Shown here: piece by piece, positions 46,573-57,700 of the stretch
Layout of the letters: every line of letters starts with the position of its first letter
Position numbering within the stretch: the first letter of the stretch is position 1
Assembly (NCBI RefSeq): GCF_947623445.1
Contig: NC_135244.1
Location: forward strand, 13,950,860-14,014,859
Direction of reading: 5' to 3'
Length of the DNA: 64,000 bases
DNA from: Clavelina lepadiformis
Lineage: Eukaryota > Chordata > Ascidiacea > Aplousobranchia > Clavelinidae
The notes under the pieces: generated by a model
The model's input: the letters and a program-made list of their open reading frames with translations, nothing else
Databases searched by the model: none
Told to the model about the DNA's origin: nothing
Program-made: the position numbers and the translations under genes

Positions 46573-46777
46573 CTGGAACCATCCCAAATATAACGCTGTA
46601 TTGTCGTTTATGACGTAACAATGAAATTATTACCCATCACGCAACAAACAATTTTAAAAAATTCCGGACATTTAAGCATATTTTAGCATTTCCTCCCGGA
46701 CGCAGTTTGAACACTAAAATTCCGGACATGTCCGGGGAAATCCGGACGTATGGCAAGTTGGCAACCCTACAATAGGG

Positions 46778-47153
46778 CAAAGAGATTTAAACACATGAGT
46801 AGAAACTTCTCTTTTGCGCATGACGTCATGTTTGTTTCTTTTATTCTCTTGGAGCATATTCTACTTTCTCCACGGTCACGGTTCACTACATAACAATAAA
46901 CATGCAGACGACGACAATGATTTTCAGATCTGTTTGCTGCTGGAACAGATTAGTCTTATTATTAGGGTGCAGTTATTGGGATCCATTGGGTGTTAATTTT
47001 AATTGAAATTAATTATTGAAATCAGGTGAGAGTTTTAGGTTCAGCAATTAACTTAGTTTCAGTTCCTTGAACTGATAATGCTGCTGTTTTGTATCAAGGC
47101 ATGGCTTAGCCTACTTGAGTTGCGCGGGAAGATTTTTTCGTTCACCACATTTA
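46778..47153 (+). repeat. Left terminal inverted repeat of the P element
   Basis: It matches the inverse of 52639-53013 almost throughout; differences are single bases and small indels (for example GCAGTTATTGGGATCCATTG against GCAGTTGTTGGGATCCAATA). Homology ends shortly after the word TTCACCACATTTA. Confidence 0.9.
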
Positions 47154-47239
47154 TCTTCGACCAGGCAATTAGCAACTAAACTCATTACTCATTAGCATAG
47201 GCCTTATGTTGCAGGTGTTGTGTCATTAAAATAGGCTAC

Positions 47240-47335
47240 TGAAAGTCTGATTTCAGATCTTGTTATTGTGGTGCAGTTGTTGGGATCTAATGGATGTCAA
47301 CTTGAAGTTAATTATTGAAATAGATTGTGACCCAG
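47240..47335 (+). repeat. Degenerate partial copy of the P terminal repeat
   Basis: This segment repeats the stretch of the left repeat around 46920-47025 (ATTTCAGATCT, TATTATTAGGGTGCAGTT-like, GTTGGGATC, TTAATTATTGAAAT) in the same orientation with clear divergence. The first ATG of the plus-strand gene (47290) falls inside it. Confidence 0.65.
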
Positions 47336-48499
47336 AAGACGATGCAGCAAACTTCATGTAAGATACGATATGCCTATTAATCAATTAGCCAACTGCTGTT
47401 GAGCTTGTCCTGTATGGCGGTCACCCAGAGTGTACGTTCTCGCCAATTTATAATAAACAGCCAAGCAAAACAACAAATTAATGTAAGTCGTAACGAGTAT
47501 TTGAAGTAATACTGTACTGATATATTGATGTCATTTAATCTGATAATGAAAATATTTATTTGCAGATGTGGACAATGTTTGCATAACTGCACAAGTAATG
47601 AAACTTTGCTGGCTCATCAAAAAACTGCTCACGGTATATTTGTTTGAAACTTATTTCATTTTGAGCTCTATCATTGGCAGATTCCGATTAAAAAAATCAA
47701 ACAAACTTAATTTTACACTTGTCTTGCAGAATCTTCTTGCAATAATGTTACAAGAGAAAAGCTGATGGAATGGTGGGAAACAGTGGGTGGCGTTAAAACA
47801 GATCTAACTGCAGATGCGGTTAACTATTTTATGAAGCTATTTTCTTCGTACAGTTCACCGGATGAACTGTTTCATAAATTCTCCTGTGATGGAATTACGT
47901 GCATCCCATCACTATTTTTCTTGCCAAGAAAATTGTCACTATGTTTAACACGAAAATTGTTTGATGTATTTTTATCTCACGTTACCACTGTTGCACACAA
48001 CAAAAAGGGGAAACACTTGACATTACACAAGTTAACCCGAGACGAAGAATTCATAATTCAGTACATAGGTGGTTACATTTTGCAGAAACTCACTAAGCGC
48101 TGTATAAATCCGAGAGAAATAGATCTATTGTCTTGTTTAACTGATTATAGTAATGAAACCACTAATAGTTCCTTGATTTCCGCTTTAAATAATAACAATT
48201 ATGGACATCTTACAGTTCCAGCGAAATCACTAGTGAAATTGTTGATGTATGTAGAAAGTGTCTTTAGGAAACAAGACATAAAGGAGCACATCATGGAAAG
48301 TTGCATGTCTTCTTTGAGTGTTTGTAACATAAAAGATATATTTGAAAATCTTGTTTTTGATGAATGTTTGCAAAAATTGTGCATGAAAATATGTAAATTT
48401 TACGTGAAGATTAGATGCTATCAAAAAGCCAATCATTTAAATTCAGTACTGCATGTAACCTCTGATCAAAATGTAAGTCTGAGAAAATCATTAAAATGA
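47290..48499 (+). CDS. Second P-element gene: C2H2 zinc finger plus YIGGY-type domain
   Basis: Three exons, 47290-47357, 47566-47633 and 47730-48499, join in frame to 301 aa. Seen: an acidic start (IDCDPEDDAANF), a single C2H2 finger CGQCLHNC...HQKTAH at about residues 24-45, and WWETVGGVKTD. Then, at about residue 153, comes EEFIIQYIGGYILQKL, a motif recalling the helical YIxGYxxxK segment found near the C-terminus of THAP9/P-like and some other transposases. There is no catalytic triad. The gene points towards the transposase gene and ends about 100 bases from its stop. It may be an accessory factor or a split-off part of the transposase; both are inferences. The short 5' exons are less certain than the long one. 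Confidence 0.7.
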
Positions 48500-48606
48500 A
48501 TGTACATTACATAGTTGTCTTCTTACATGTACTTCGTCAGTTTTAGCTCAAGAAGGATTAAGTGTTACTGTATTGTAAGCAGACTGTCAAAACACTCGAA
48601 ATCAAG

Positions 48607-51600
48607 TTATTTTTTTCGCTTCAGCATTGGATCATCGCAAACATCACCATGTTTCCAGTCAATAACGTGATTTACATTTGACCCCTTAAGTGACTTGATA
48701 TTCTTTTTGCACATTATCACATTTTCAAATTGTGCATATTGGTGAATATCAGGCACTTCATTTCGACGGCCAGTTTGTCTCATATGACCGAAATAGGCCT
48801 CCAATGGGTCTTGGTTTAAGCGCTTAGTTAAGACGTATGAACCTTCTGGGCTGTTCTCCACCAAGAATTTCACCAATTCAGCAATGGCCATGGATGTGGA
48901 AACTAAACCGTCGTAGGTTTGATGGCTCAGAAACTGCTTTGACTGTTCGGAAACGGACCCAGTTAAACTGCTTTTCCATTGTTTTAACTCTGAAAGGAAT
49001 GTATTAAGCCATTTCAGACGAGGATCATCAATCGTTGTATATGGTTTTAAGTCAGGGTTGTATGAATAATTTAATCTGGTGTTCATGAGGTCAAACCACT
49101 TATTCATCAAACCAGCAAACCACGCACTCATCTTCATTTCTTCTCCACCACGACTCTTCATTAAACTGGAGACAGTTCCAGAGAGCAATTGTGCGACATA
49201 GCAAACCCGCATTTTTGCGTAACTCTTATGGGAAAAATGGCCATCAGTCAACTTGCAACTTCTCAACTCTGAACTTTCAAATAGGTAGGGAACATGGCAA
49301 AAATGCTTCCACAAAATGAAATGTTGATTGTACTTCATCATTCTAGCTCCACCTGGACGGCAGGATCTCACACAGTTACAGGCTGTCTTCAGCAAGTGTG
49401 GAGGGTCACTAATCAAATAAATAGGCATTTCTGGCTGATAAACATTAATGCACTTGTAGGGGACGGTCAAATTGGAATTATTGAGCAATTGGAACAATTT
49501 TCGATTGCAGGATGCACCATCAGCAACAAGTGCTAAGACTGTAAAACCACATCCGGCCAAGGATTCAACCACTTCCCAGAACATGCTAACCAAGTGAAAT
49601 GCCTTTGTATTCTTGGTGGCATAAAAAACAATAGGCCGGAAAAAATTGCTGAGGATACTCCTACCATAAAATTGTAGGGCATGTGTGGCAGGAGCTTCAT
49701 TATTGTATTGTCTGTCGACACCCAGATCAACAAATCCTATTATTCGGTCTGTTGCTGCATTATACACAATATTTTCTTTCACTGTAAACAAAATAAGCAA
49801 CAGGTTATATCTTGTGCATATACAGTTAATAACTTGTGTCATTGTTTTGTCATAAAGCATGAATAAGAATCTTACACAGTGTGATTAATAGTGTTAAAAA
49901 TTCCAAGAAAAGTTTCACCTTTCATTTCATCGATTGATATAACGAGAAATCGTTCATGTGATGCTAGACTGAGACTTTTGGATTTCAGTTCTTCTAAAAC
50001 ATTATCTTGAATGCCAGGTGCAGTGCAGTAAACGTTTCTGAAAACAGTACAAAAGTGAGCAAGTGAAACAATTGCTCGTAGTTAGCTTGTAGTAGCCAAA
50101 TTGCAGAGAACAGAACCCATACGCTACCAATAGTCATTTAGGGTGCGTGAGCTTGGTAGTCGTAAAATGCCACTTTGTCGTAATTCTTCATAGGCGCTTT
50201 TACTTTTAGCAGCTAGACTCAAACAGAACCTATAAAGAAAATTGCAAGGGTTGATTTTAGCACGCTTTTACGAAATAAACAAAAATTGAGGTCAACTGAA
50301 CTTAGTTACTCAGTAGTAGTTCAGTTCTGAACTTAGTAGTTATTCAGTAGTTTATTACTCAAGGAGACCTAAACCTACTTTATTAACTCAGGGTGATATC
50401 TTTCCCCATTTCTTTTCATACTATTTAGCTTTTGCTGCTCTTTCCAAAAGATTGAGTAGAAGTTATCAATTTTATCCTCATCTTGAGCTAAAAAAATGTA
50501 TGATATTAACGTAAACTTCACAAAAACACACGACACAAAAAGACTGAGTTATATGCATTGTGTAGGTGCATCACATTACATTTGTAGCTTCATTAGAATA
50601 GTTATAAGTAACATATTCTGGATTACCAGCTTTGTAATCGGTATGATACCTGCTTTAACAATGGCTGTCATGTCATCTGACATAATTTTATCTACCTCCA
50701 CTTGCACCGTATCATCAGCTAACAGAGTCGAAACCTTAGCTTCTAATTCTCTAATGCTAATAAAGAATTACTTCATAACAACAAGACTATCTTAAATAAT
50801 ACTGTTTTATTTCTATCTTCTGGCATTGCTCAATCTACATATAGTTAAGTGTAAAAAGCACAGCTACTGACACTGACAATCTTGCGAATGAGACTATTAC
50901 TAATAGGATTACGAAGTGCAATATCACCAAATTTCATTAGCAGTAAAGGTGGAGGTAATTCGAGATGGTAGGTTAAATGTTGGCTGCGCTGATCGTTTTA
51001 AAGGTTGATCTTTAACCATATGGTAATAATTTAGCCTTTTCTGGTTGAGCCGTCCCTCCTTTTCATCTACACTACAACAACTCCTGCACTGACCACTTTC
51101 CTTGAGAAAAAGTTCACAACTTGCATTTCTAACAACAAGAAATTTGGTTCATTTAACAAGAAAAGTCACAAAATATGCCTAAGATACTGTGTACACTTTA
51201 AGTGCAATGCATTATCAGTGTTACCAAAAATAAGTAAGTATATGGTCACTAGCAGCATGCCATATTGACCCGTTACCGACATACACATAGGCTTATACAT
51301 ATGCTTGTTAACAACCAGTTCGCAGATGTCATTAAAATTCCAAGAACCGGTTCGCACGAACCGGCTGAATCCCACCACTCTATATGATTCATTCAATGTT
51401 AAATAATGATAAATTTCATTTATGTAACAAATGCAATAGGCACAATTGAAAAACTAGTTTCACCTGTATGCAAGTTTCCTAACCGTTGGTGCATTTTCAG
51501 AACTGAATGGTGTCATAGATTTGGTGGTCATGTGTGGCAGGCCACTTCCAGAACTATACAATCCAGAACATATTGAAAACGATTCAATATCTTTTATGGT

Positions 51601-52456
51601 GCCGTGTAGTGTTTGAGTAGTTATATCCAGGGAGTAAATACAACTTGAGCGAGGTGCTTTCCAGCCATAATAGCATATCCTTAATGACATGTCATATAAT
51701 ACTCCAATCGAGTATTTAGGTTGATCACAGCCATCATAAAAAGAAAAAACAAGATTTTTGTTTTCAAATGACCTCTGCCAACCTTTCGGCAAGCGAGCAG
51801 ATTTCAAGGACGCAACAGATTTGAAATGTAATTTTGTTTCAAAGATACGCTTCTTCGGCGGCTTTCTTGAATGTACCTGCGCCAAAGTCAGCTTAGGCAA
51901 AGACAAAGTGGGTACTGCTCCTTCACGTAATTCTTTACGGGAACCCTCTGCAAAAAAACTCTTATTTGTGCATACATGAACATTTTCAATTTTGATACTT
52001 GTAATGGTACATATATTAATCTGAAACCACAGTGAAGGTTTGCACTAATAGCTTGTCGCAGATGCAGTGTTATGCTGTGCTCACTCGCTAGTAAATTTAA
52101 TGAAGTTCTGCATCAAACCATCTCATGGAAAACAAACACTGCATCAAACGCTAGATATGCCATTACATTAAATATCTTTCCTCAATACACTAGTTACACT
52201 GCATGTAAGTCTATGTAGAACAAATTTTACTTAAAACAATGTCAGATCTTTCAAAATGCACTTCACACATTTTCACAGCATCTCGAGCAAATAGATTTTT
52301 TATGTGCTCGTCGCTTCTGCAAGCCAGCACGATACACTCCAACCTTTCTGCCCAGCTTTCCTTCTCCTTTTTTACAAATTTTCTCGAAGGTATCTTAAAC
52401 AGAGTCACGGCAGGTGACCTGTTGTTGCACATTGGTAAACAGCACAAATTTGCCAT
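48607..52456 (-). CDS. THAP-domain P-element transposase
   Basis: Exons 52456-52231, 51947-51464, 50756-50650, 50487-50388, 50229-50128, 50037-49919 and 49781-48607 (about 770 codons). Exon 1 encodes a C2CH THAP DNA-binding domain (CCLPMCNN, W in ESWAERL, CEVHF), followed in exon 2 by the GAVPTLSLP block usual after it. Exons 3-4 give a coiled coil and FWKEQQKL...RYHP, and exon 5 gives LPSSRTLNDY. Exons 6-7 carry the RNase-H-like core: SIDEMK, GFVDLG, LVADGASCNRKLF, ISDPPHLLKTACN, and the C-terminal DPLEAYFGHMRQTG. These are hallmarks of P/THAP9 transposases, which cut and paste the element. Odd: the natural junction of exons 5 and 6 gives a stop codon (TG|A), so this copy may be inactive or the splice site misread. 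One intron carries a foreign palindromic repeat near 51340. Confidence 0.88.
51290..51385 (-). repeat. Palindromic transposon end inside a P-element intron
   Basis: On the minus strand it reads GTGGTGGGATTCAGCCGG followed by TTCGTGCGAACCGGTTC, a short hairpin (CCGGTTCG/CGAACCGG). Such AGTGGTGGGATTC ends with an inner GAACCGGTTC palindrome occur in hAT-like repeats of other animals (recalled). No matching second end or target duplication was found. Confidence 0.45.
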
Positions 52457-52638
52457 TATTTTAGACTATTTAGCTTATTTCAATAACTTAAAGCCTGCAA
52501 CATAAGACCTGTACTATTGAGTCTTAATCTGTAAAGTTTTTATTCTGCACGTGGAGCGAAATTTTATGCGCAGATGAAACAATACAATATGACTCGGTCT
52601 ATCTAAATTTTTCATCCATTCATTTTATTTTTCACCTT

Positions 52639-53013
52639 AAATGTGGTGAACGAAAAAATCTTCCCGCGCAACTCAAGTAGGCTAAGCCATGCCTTGATAC
52701 AAAACAGCAGCATTATCAGTTCAAGGAACTGAAAATAAGTTAATTGCTGAACCTAAAACTCTCACCTGATTTCATTAATTAATTTCAATTAAAGTTAACA
52801 CCTATTGGATCCCAACAACTGCACCCTAATAATAAGACTAATCTGTTCCAGCAGCAAACAGATCTGAAAATCATTGTCGTCGTCTGCATGTTTATTGTTA
52901 TGTAGTGAACCGTGACCGTGGAGAAAGTAGAATATGCTCCAAGAGAATAAAAGAAACAAACATGACGTCATGCGCAAAAGAGAAGTTTCTACTCATGTGT
53001 TTAAATCTCTTTG
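52639..53013 (-). repeat. Right terminal inverted repeat of the P element
   Basis: Inverted counterpart of 46778-47153. The transposase start (52456) lies about 180 bp inside it, so the repeat probably contains or borders the transposase promoter. The left copy stands in the same relation to the plus-strand gene, which would give both genes nearly the same upstream DNA. Confidence 0.9.
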
Positions 53014-53020
53014 AATAGGG

Positions 53021-53822
53021 CTAAGTAAACCTGTTGACACCAAATTTGTGACGTCACATTAAGATTGTGAGTTTCCGTGTGAGTCCTATATTAGGGGAAT
53101 TACCGTTGTATACCGTACGAACTATTTTTAAATAATTTGTACAAGATCAGCTCAGTGTAGCGTTATGGCCACTGGTAGCAGTAGTTGAGTAGTTCATTAA
53201 CTTAAATCTTCAAACTGGTATCGTTTATTTGTCGCCATTGACTGTGGAGCGAAAAAGATGGTGCTAGCCTCTACAGTGTAATAAAACAAAAATTTACTCG
53301 CACAGAAGCTTAATCTGTAGCTTTTATATTTTTAGCTTTGGCATTTCAGTGGTCAATTTTAGCCTAAATTCAATTTTTTAAACTGTTCGTTTGCCGTTTT
53401 GGACGAATTAATCAAATACTTTTTCAAACACGTTTAGGGTTTAGGTTAGGCCATTAATAAGGCTATTCTTTATCAATGTAGCCTATATAGCCTATAACGC
53501 AAGAAAATGCCAGTGTTCTTTTGTGATAGGCCCCATATAATATGCAAACAGATAGAAAAAATTGACTTTGGTTATTTATGGTTTAATTAAAGTTAGATTT
53601 GGCTTAGCCCAAAAAGAAGATCTGTTCACGTTTAGGTTTTTGTTGGTACCATATGTTATGACATTTAAAAAGACACTAAAAAAAACTTCAAAGTTAAAAT
53701 GTTTGATTTTTGCCAGTGAAATAGTCACAGCCTCTATTTTATTATTAGAAAACATGTGCCGAAGCTCAGACATAGCTTGTTGTGGAGAGGCATTTCCAAA
53801 GTGTGTCTATATACCAGATTAC
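53021..53822. other. Non-coding DNA right of the P element
   Basis: AT-rich sequence without a recognisable gene. It includes the frequent word AGGCCTATA-like (TAGCCTATA) seen throughout the window. Confidence 0.4.
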
Positions 53823-54162
53823 CAGACTGCAGAGTATGGCAGTTTTGGCCAAGATTTCGGTTGTGCAAAAAGCAAAATTCCGAAGTGCAAGGAAGCAGCT
53901 GGTGTGCACTGTGACTCGTGGTCCAAGACTGTCCGGCGTTTTTGCAGGCAAGGTGCGACCCTATACAATAGAAATCGGGGGAAAAATCAGTGTTTCTCAT
54001 TTTTTTAGAGATATTACTTTTAAACACTAAATTTGCAGTATAAATTAGAGAAAAAGTTAGTGTCTTGTTTTTTTTTGTTTTTTAGAAATTGGTTTGCCCT
54101 AGTGTGCAATGCCATTTTAGAAAAAAAATCTTGGGTTTGCTCTTGCCATACTCTGCAGTCTG
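53823..54162. mobile_element. Non-autonomous TIR element (340 bp)
   Basis: Left end CAGACTGCAGAGTATGGCA and right end its inverse (TGCCATACTCTGCAGTCTG), about 19 bp. ACCAGATT follows the right end and also occurs two bases outside the left end, an almost clean 8-bp duplication. Overlapping open frames on both strands here are incidental. A related, longer copy lies in the RPS28 intron. Confidence 0.65.
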
Positions 54163-54796
54163 ACCAGATTGGAAAGTTTGCTGTTGTTTGGGTGAGAAAT
54201 CTCTCGTGCAACAACATGAAACAATAGGTATTACGTACATGCGCAATTAATTTTAATCCCCCACGCACTTAGCAAACTTTTCAATCTGGTGTCTGGATGA
54301 TAATTTGAAGTATGCAAATTATAAAAAAATTAGTAATGATCACAATTACTCTTACTCTGAACATTAAAATTATTGAAGCGTTCTTTAAGCTATTTGCTGA
54401 TTTTCTTGATGAATCAAGTAAGTTGCCAAATTTTTTGCACAGAGAGCATATTTACCACACAAGCCAAACTTAATAGCCTAATCTGTTGTGTTTAAACAAC
54501 CACCTTTGTTAGTCTTTTATTTTAAATTGGCGTATATGTAAAATAAAATTTTAGCATGCATTTTGATCAGTCTCGTGCCTGAAACGATTTGATATAAAGT
54601 TTGCAACTTGCATGTATTAAAGTCTCGGTCACAGACATAAGATGTGCAACGTCTTACATACCAGTGCATTATGTACGAACGTAAACAGACTGGTTTTCTG
54701 AAAGTATGATTTAAATTTTTTGCTTTAGGTTTTCAAAATTATGTGATTATTTTCACGCAATTAGCCTGATAAATTTTGCAAAACCCATACAGTCCT
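54163..54796. other. Intergenic DNA upstream of the C19orf44 homologue
   Basis: No coding exon was recognised. It should hold the promoter and 5' untranslated region of the gene starting at 54797. Confidence 0.4.
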
Positions 54797-57700
54797 ATGT
54801 CGTACTCGAAATCAAAAGCTCAGCAATCATTTGTACAGTCTGGAAGAGGAATCAAAGCAGGTTAGTATGAGAAATATGAACATTGTTTTGTAGTGTTGTG
54901 ACAATTTGAACTTTGTATGCCGATAAGACTATATATTTACATATATGCAAAATCTTTGATATAATTTAACCATTTATTGTAAAAGTGTTTCTAATTTCCT
55001 TGTTCTACTATGTAGTAAAGCAATTACTCAAACATTGTTGCATTAGATGGCGACACGATTAAAAATTTGTGTGAAAATGGCTACGGCACATTTTTATAGT
55101 TTTCAGTCACAATTTCACCTCAGTTATACATGCAACTGTGAACTCTTTTACACACCTTCGGTTAGGTTAATTACCAGACAAAAACACAACCACAACCATA
55201 CTGACCATTATAGGTGTAACAAAATATTTAAAACCGTGGTGTTAAAGTCAAACTCTTTTATAATTACATTCAGGATTTCATGGGTTTTTAAAAGCTCATA
55301 GTTTTGTGCTAGACTTAGTCACATATTTTTGATTTTTGGAGATAAATGTGAGACAACAGTGCTAACATTGGCAACGCACTGTATGTGCTCTTGCTTTGTA
55401 TACATTGCAACTGATTTGTGTTTGCTTATTTTATATTTGCTTCATCACTCAGCTTTGATACCAACGAGGGAGTACTCATTTTTGGAAGAATCATCCAGTG
55501 AAGAGAATTCTTTTTCTGCATCTAATTTTCTAAAAAATATTCCGAGCAGTGAAGAAAAAAAGAAACCTACAAAAACCTTCAAACATTCTCAAAGTCCTTT
55601 AAGGTCTTACAACTTTTAATGGTTTTATATCAGTTTCACTTTTCTAAATGCAGCCAGTGTAAAACTCTGTCTACCGTAACATAAGAAGTAGAAAGGATGG
55701 ACTCACAACCTCTTTGCTCTGTGGTGTTAATTTTGTTATTTGTTCAAGTTTTTCCTTATATTTATTTTTGGAAAATGTACATTATATACTGTAGATACCA
55801 AAATTGATATTTTTGTTATGGTGAATACTGAATGGAAATATATTTCGCAAGTTTTAATTTTTTTGCGAGTTATGCCAAAATTATGTTGTCACACTCACAA
55901 TCCATTTTGAGTCTAAGTGATTTGCTTTTTGATGTATTTGTGATGTATAAGACAATTGAATGATTCAATTTCGCGAGAATTTCTTATATTCTAAGTATTG
56001 CAACATTGCTTCCAATAGCTCTTTAATATATTTTCTTATATGTAATATTTTGGTATGTGATTTCTACAGCAAGCATAAAAGTGAATATTTTCGACCTAAA
56101 ACTTCTCACGGATTGGTTGGTGAGGACGGAATCAGATATAAAGGGAGTTCAGCCCTTAGTCGGTTTGCAGCATTGGAAAAACGCATCAAATCAAGGCAAA
56201 TTGAAACCACGTTGGTGAGTATTTTTCGATCAATAAATTTCATTAACTTTTTTCATCTCTTGGTTGGTCATGTAGTATTTGGATATTACTCCCTCTACCT
56301 TTGTTAATTAAAACACTTGTTGTCACAGAAAGCTTCATCTTCTTTTTCTGATTTGGACGCAAGCTCAGAATCTGAAGCTCAAGCATCAAAGTAGGTTACA
56401 ATTTTATGTGTAATTTGTGTAAAAAGGGCGAAAGCTCCTAATCAGTAAAAATATTTATCGTGGTGTCATCCATAAATAAAGTTTTGCAAACATCAACGAG
56501 CATTTGATAGGAAATTGATGTTTGTTTAAAACAGTGTGCCCTAACCTTTTTCAATCAATTATTACTTTTATGGTGATCCAACAAAACTTTCCACGTACCC
56601 AGATTATATGTCAATCATAGTAGTATTATCATAATAATTTACAGACCTGTTTGTTTTTGTAGAGTTTGCTGTGGTTAGATTAATTTTCATGGACAAGTAT
56701 CATTACTTAAATTATCATATTAATGATATTATCAAAGAATTAGTAAACTGATGCAACAGAAATACTGTTTGTAGAAAAGAAAGAGTTGAACATCCCGAAC
56801 ACCGCCTAAAAAGAAATGACATTCATTCATCTTTTACTAATGAAGTAAATGTTTTCATAAATACTGCCATCCATAGTAAATTGTGTTAAAATCACGATTA
56901 TGCTCTTGAAGCATTGTGGTAACTTTTTCTATGCTATTTTATATATATATTATTTCTAATGTTGGTACATCTATGATAGGACGAAAAGAAAAATCCACGA
57001 AAAATAAATGACGAAGACAAAAATATTTCTAAAAAGAAGTCTGTTGTAAGTTGCCTGAACTGTTGATTTTGTAATTTCTTGGATATCATCCATGAATACA
57101 AATTGTTTTGTAGTCTTTTGCTAATCACCTGGTGCAGAGTGAACCCAGTGCTTCTGATGTGTCTCTGGATAATTTTATGCCTTACCATCCGAGTGATGAC
57201 GATATCAGTCTAAATGACATGTTTTCAACTCCAAAACTGCAAAATGTGATGTCGCTTGATGATTTGATTTCAGCTTCAGATACAACTGCAGAAAAGGTCA
57301 AACCAAGCATCATAAAATCTTTGTAGATCATTCTTGCAGTTTCGATAGATTACACTGGCCAACAAAAAAATTTTGGCATAGAAGGTAAGAACGATTTTAG
57401 AGTTTATCAGGGGCTCTGAGCTCGAAAATGCCATTAGTTTTTGCAAATTGGCTCTAGTTTTTAAGATATTAGCGAATTTTGATATTTTTGGTACCTTTTA
57501 ATTTTGAAGCTAGGTTGCATTTTATCTTAAGGAACAGCCTTTATTAAATGTTGTTGTAAGTCTGTCAGCACTAAAACCACAAGAATGAGCAAAAGCTAAA
57601 GACACAGTGAGATTAGCTAAATGAAGAAGTGCTGCATAAGTCTATTCTTTTCCATATATTCAACACAAAAAATGCCCCTTTTATTTGTATTTTCAACAGA

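Larger units (their letters stand above)
44516..46580. mobile_element. MULE transposon with minisatellite terminal inverted repeats
   Basis: A perfect 9-bp duplication ATCCCAAAT (44507-44515 and 46581-46589) flanks an element whose two ends are inverted arrays of a 15-16-bp unit (44522-44868 and 46258-46572). Between them lies a Mutator-like transposase frame. Nine-base duplications are characteristic of Mutator-like elements. The outermost bases (GGTGGTCGGACGATTC and GGTTCCAGGTCGATTC) match only partly. The element lies within the hAT at 42866-46769. Confidence 0.88.
42866..46769. mobile_element. hAT-type element, host of two further insertions
   Basis: Ends TAGGGTTACCATA (left) and the inverse of TAGGGTTGCCA (right), flanked by the perfect 8-bp duplication CAATAGGG (42858-42865 and 46770-46777). 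The right end also carries GTCCGGA/TCCGGAC words, including a CCGGACATGTCCGG palindrome. With the inserts at 43091-44055 and 44516-46580 removed, about 0.9 kb of the element remains, with no transposase. It sits directly against the left end of the P element, inside the latter's target-site duplication. Confidence 0.85.
46778..53013. mobile_element. P-superfamily DNA transposon (6.2 kb) with ~375-bp inverted repeats
   Basis: The outer ends CAAAGAGATTTAAACACATG are inverted copies. The repeat continues for about 375 bp (46778-47153 and 52639-53013) with only a few differences, so the insertion is fairly young. Target duplication AATAGGG (7-8 bp) stands at 46771-46777 and 53014-53020. It carries a THAP-domain P transposase on the minus strand and a second gene on the plus strand, converging near 48.5 kb. 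P-like elements are known from Ciona and other metazoans. The canonical Drosophila P has 31-bp repeats and one gene, so this architecture differs. Confidence 0.9.

Noticed and set aside
46235-46621. Minus-strand frames with the same Arg/Asn/Pro repeat
   Set aside because: Mirror case: the inverted copy of the array.
53562-54030. Overlapping frames of 82-148 codons on both strands
   Set aside because: They run across the TIR element at 53823-54162 and show no domain.
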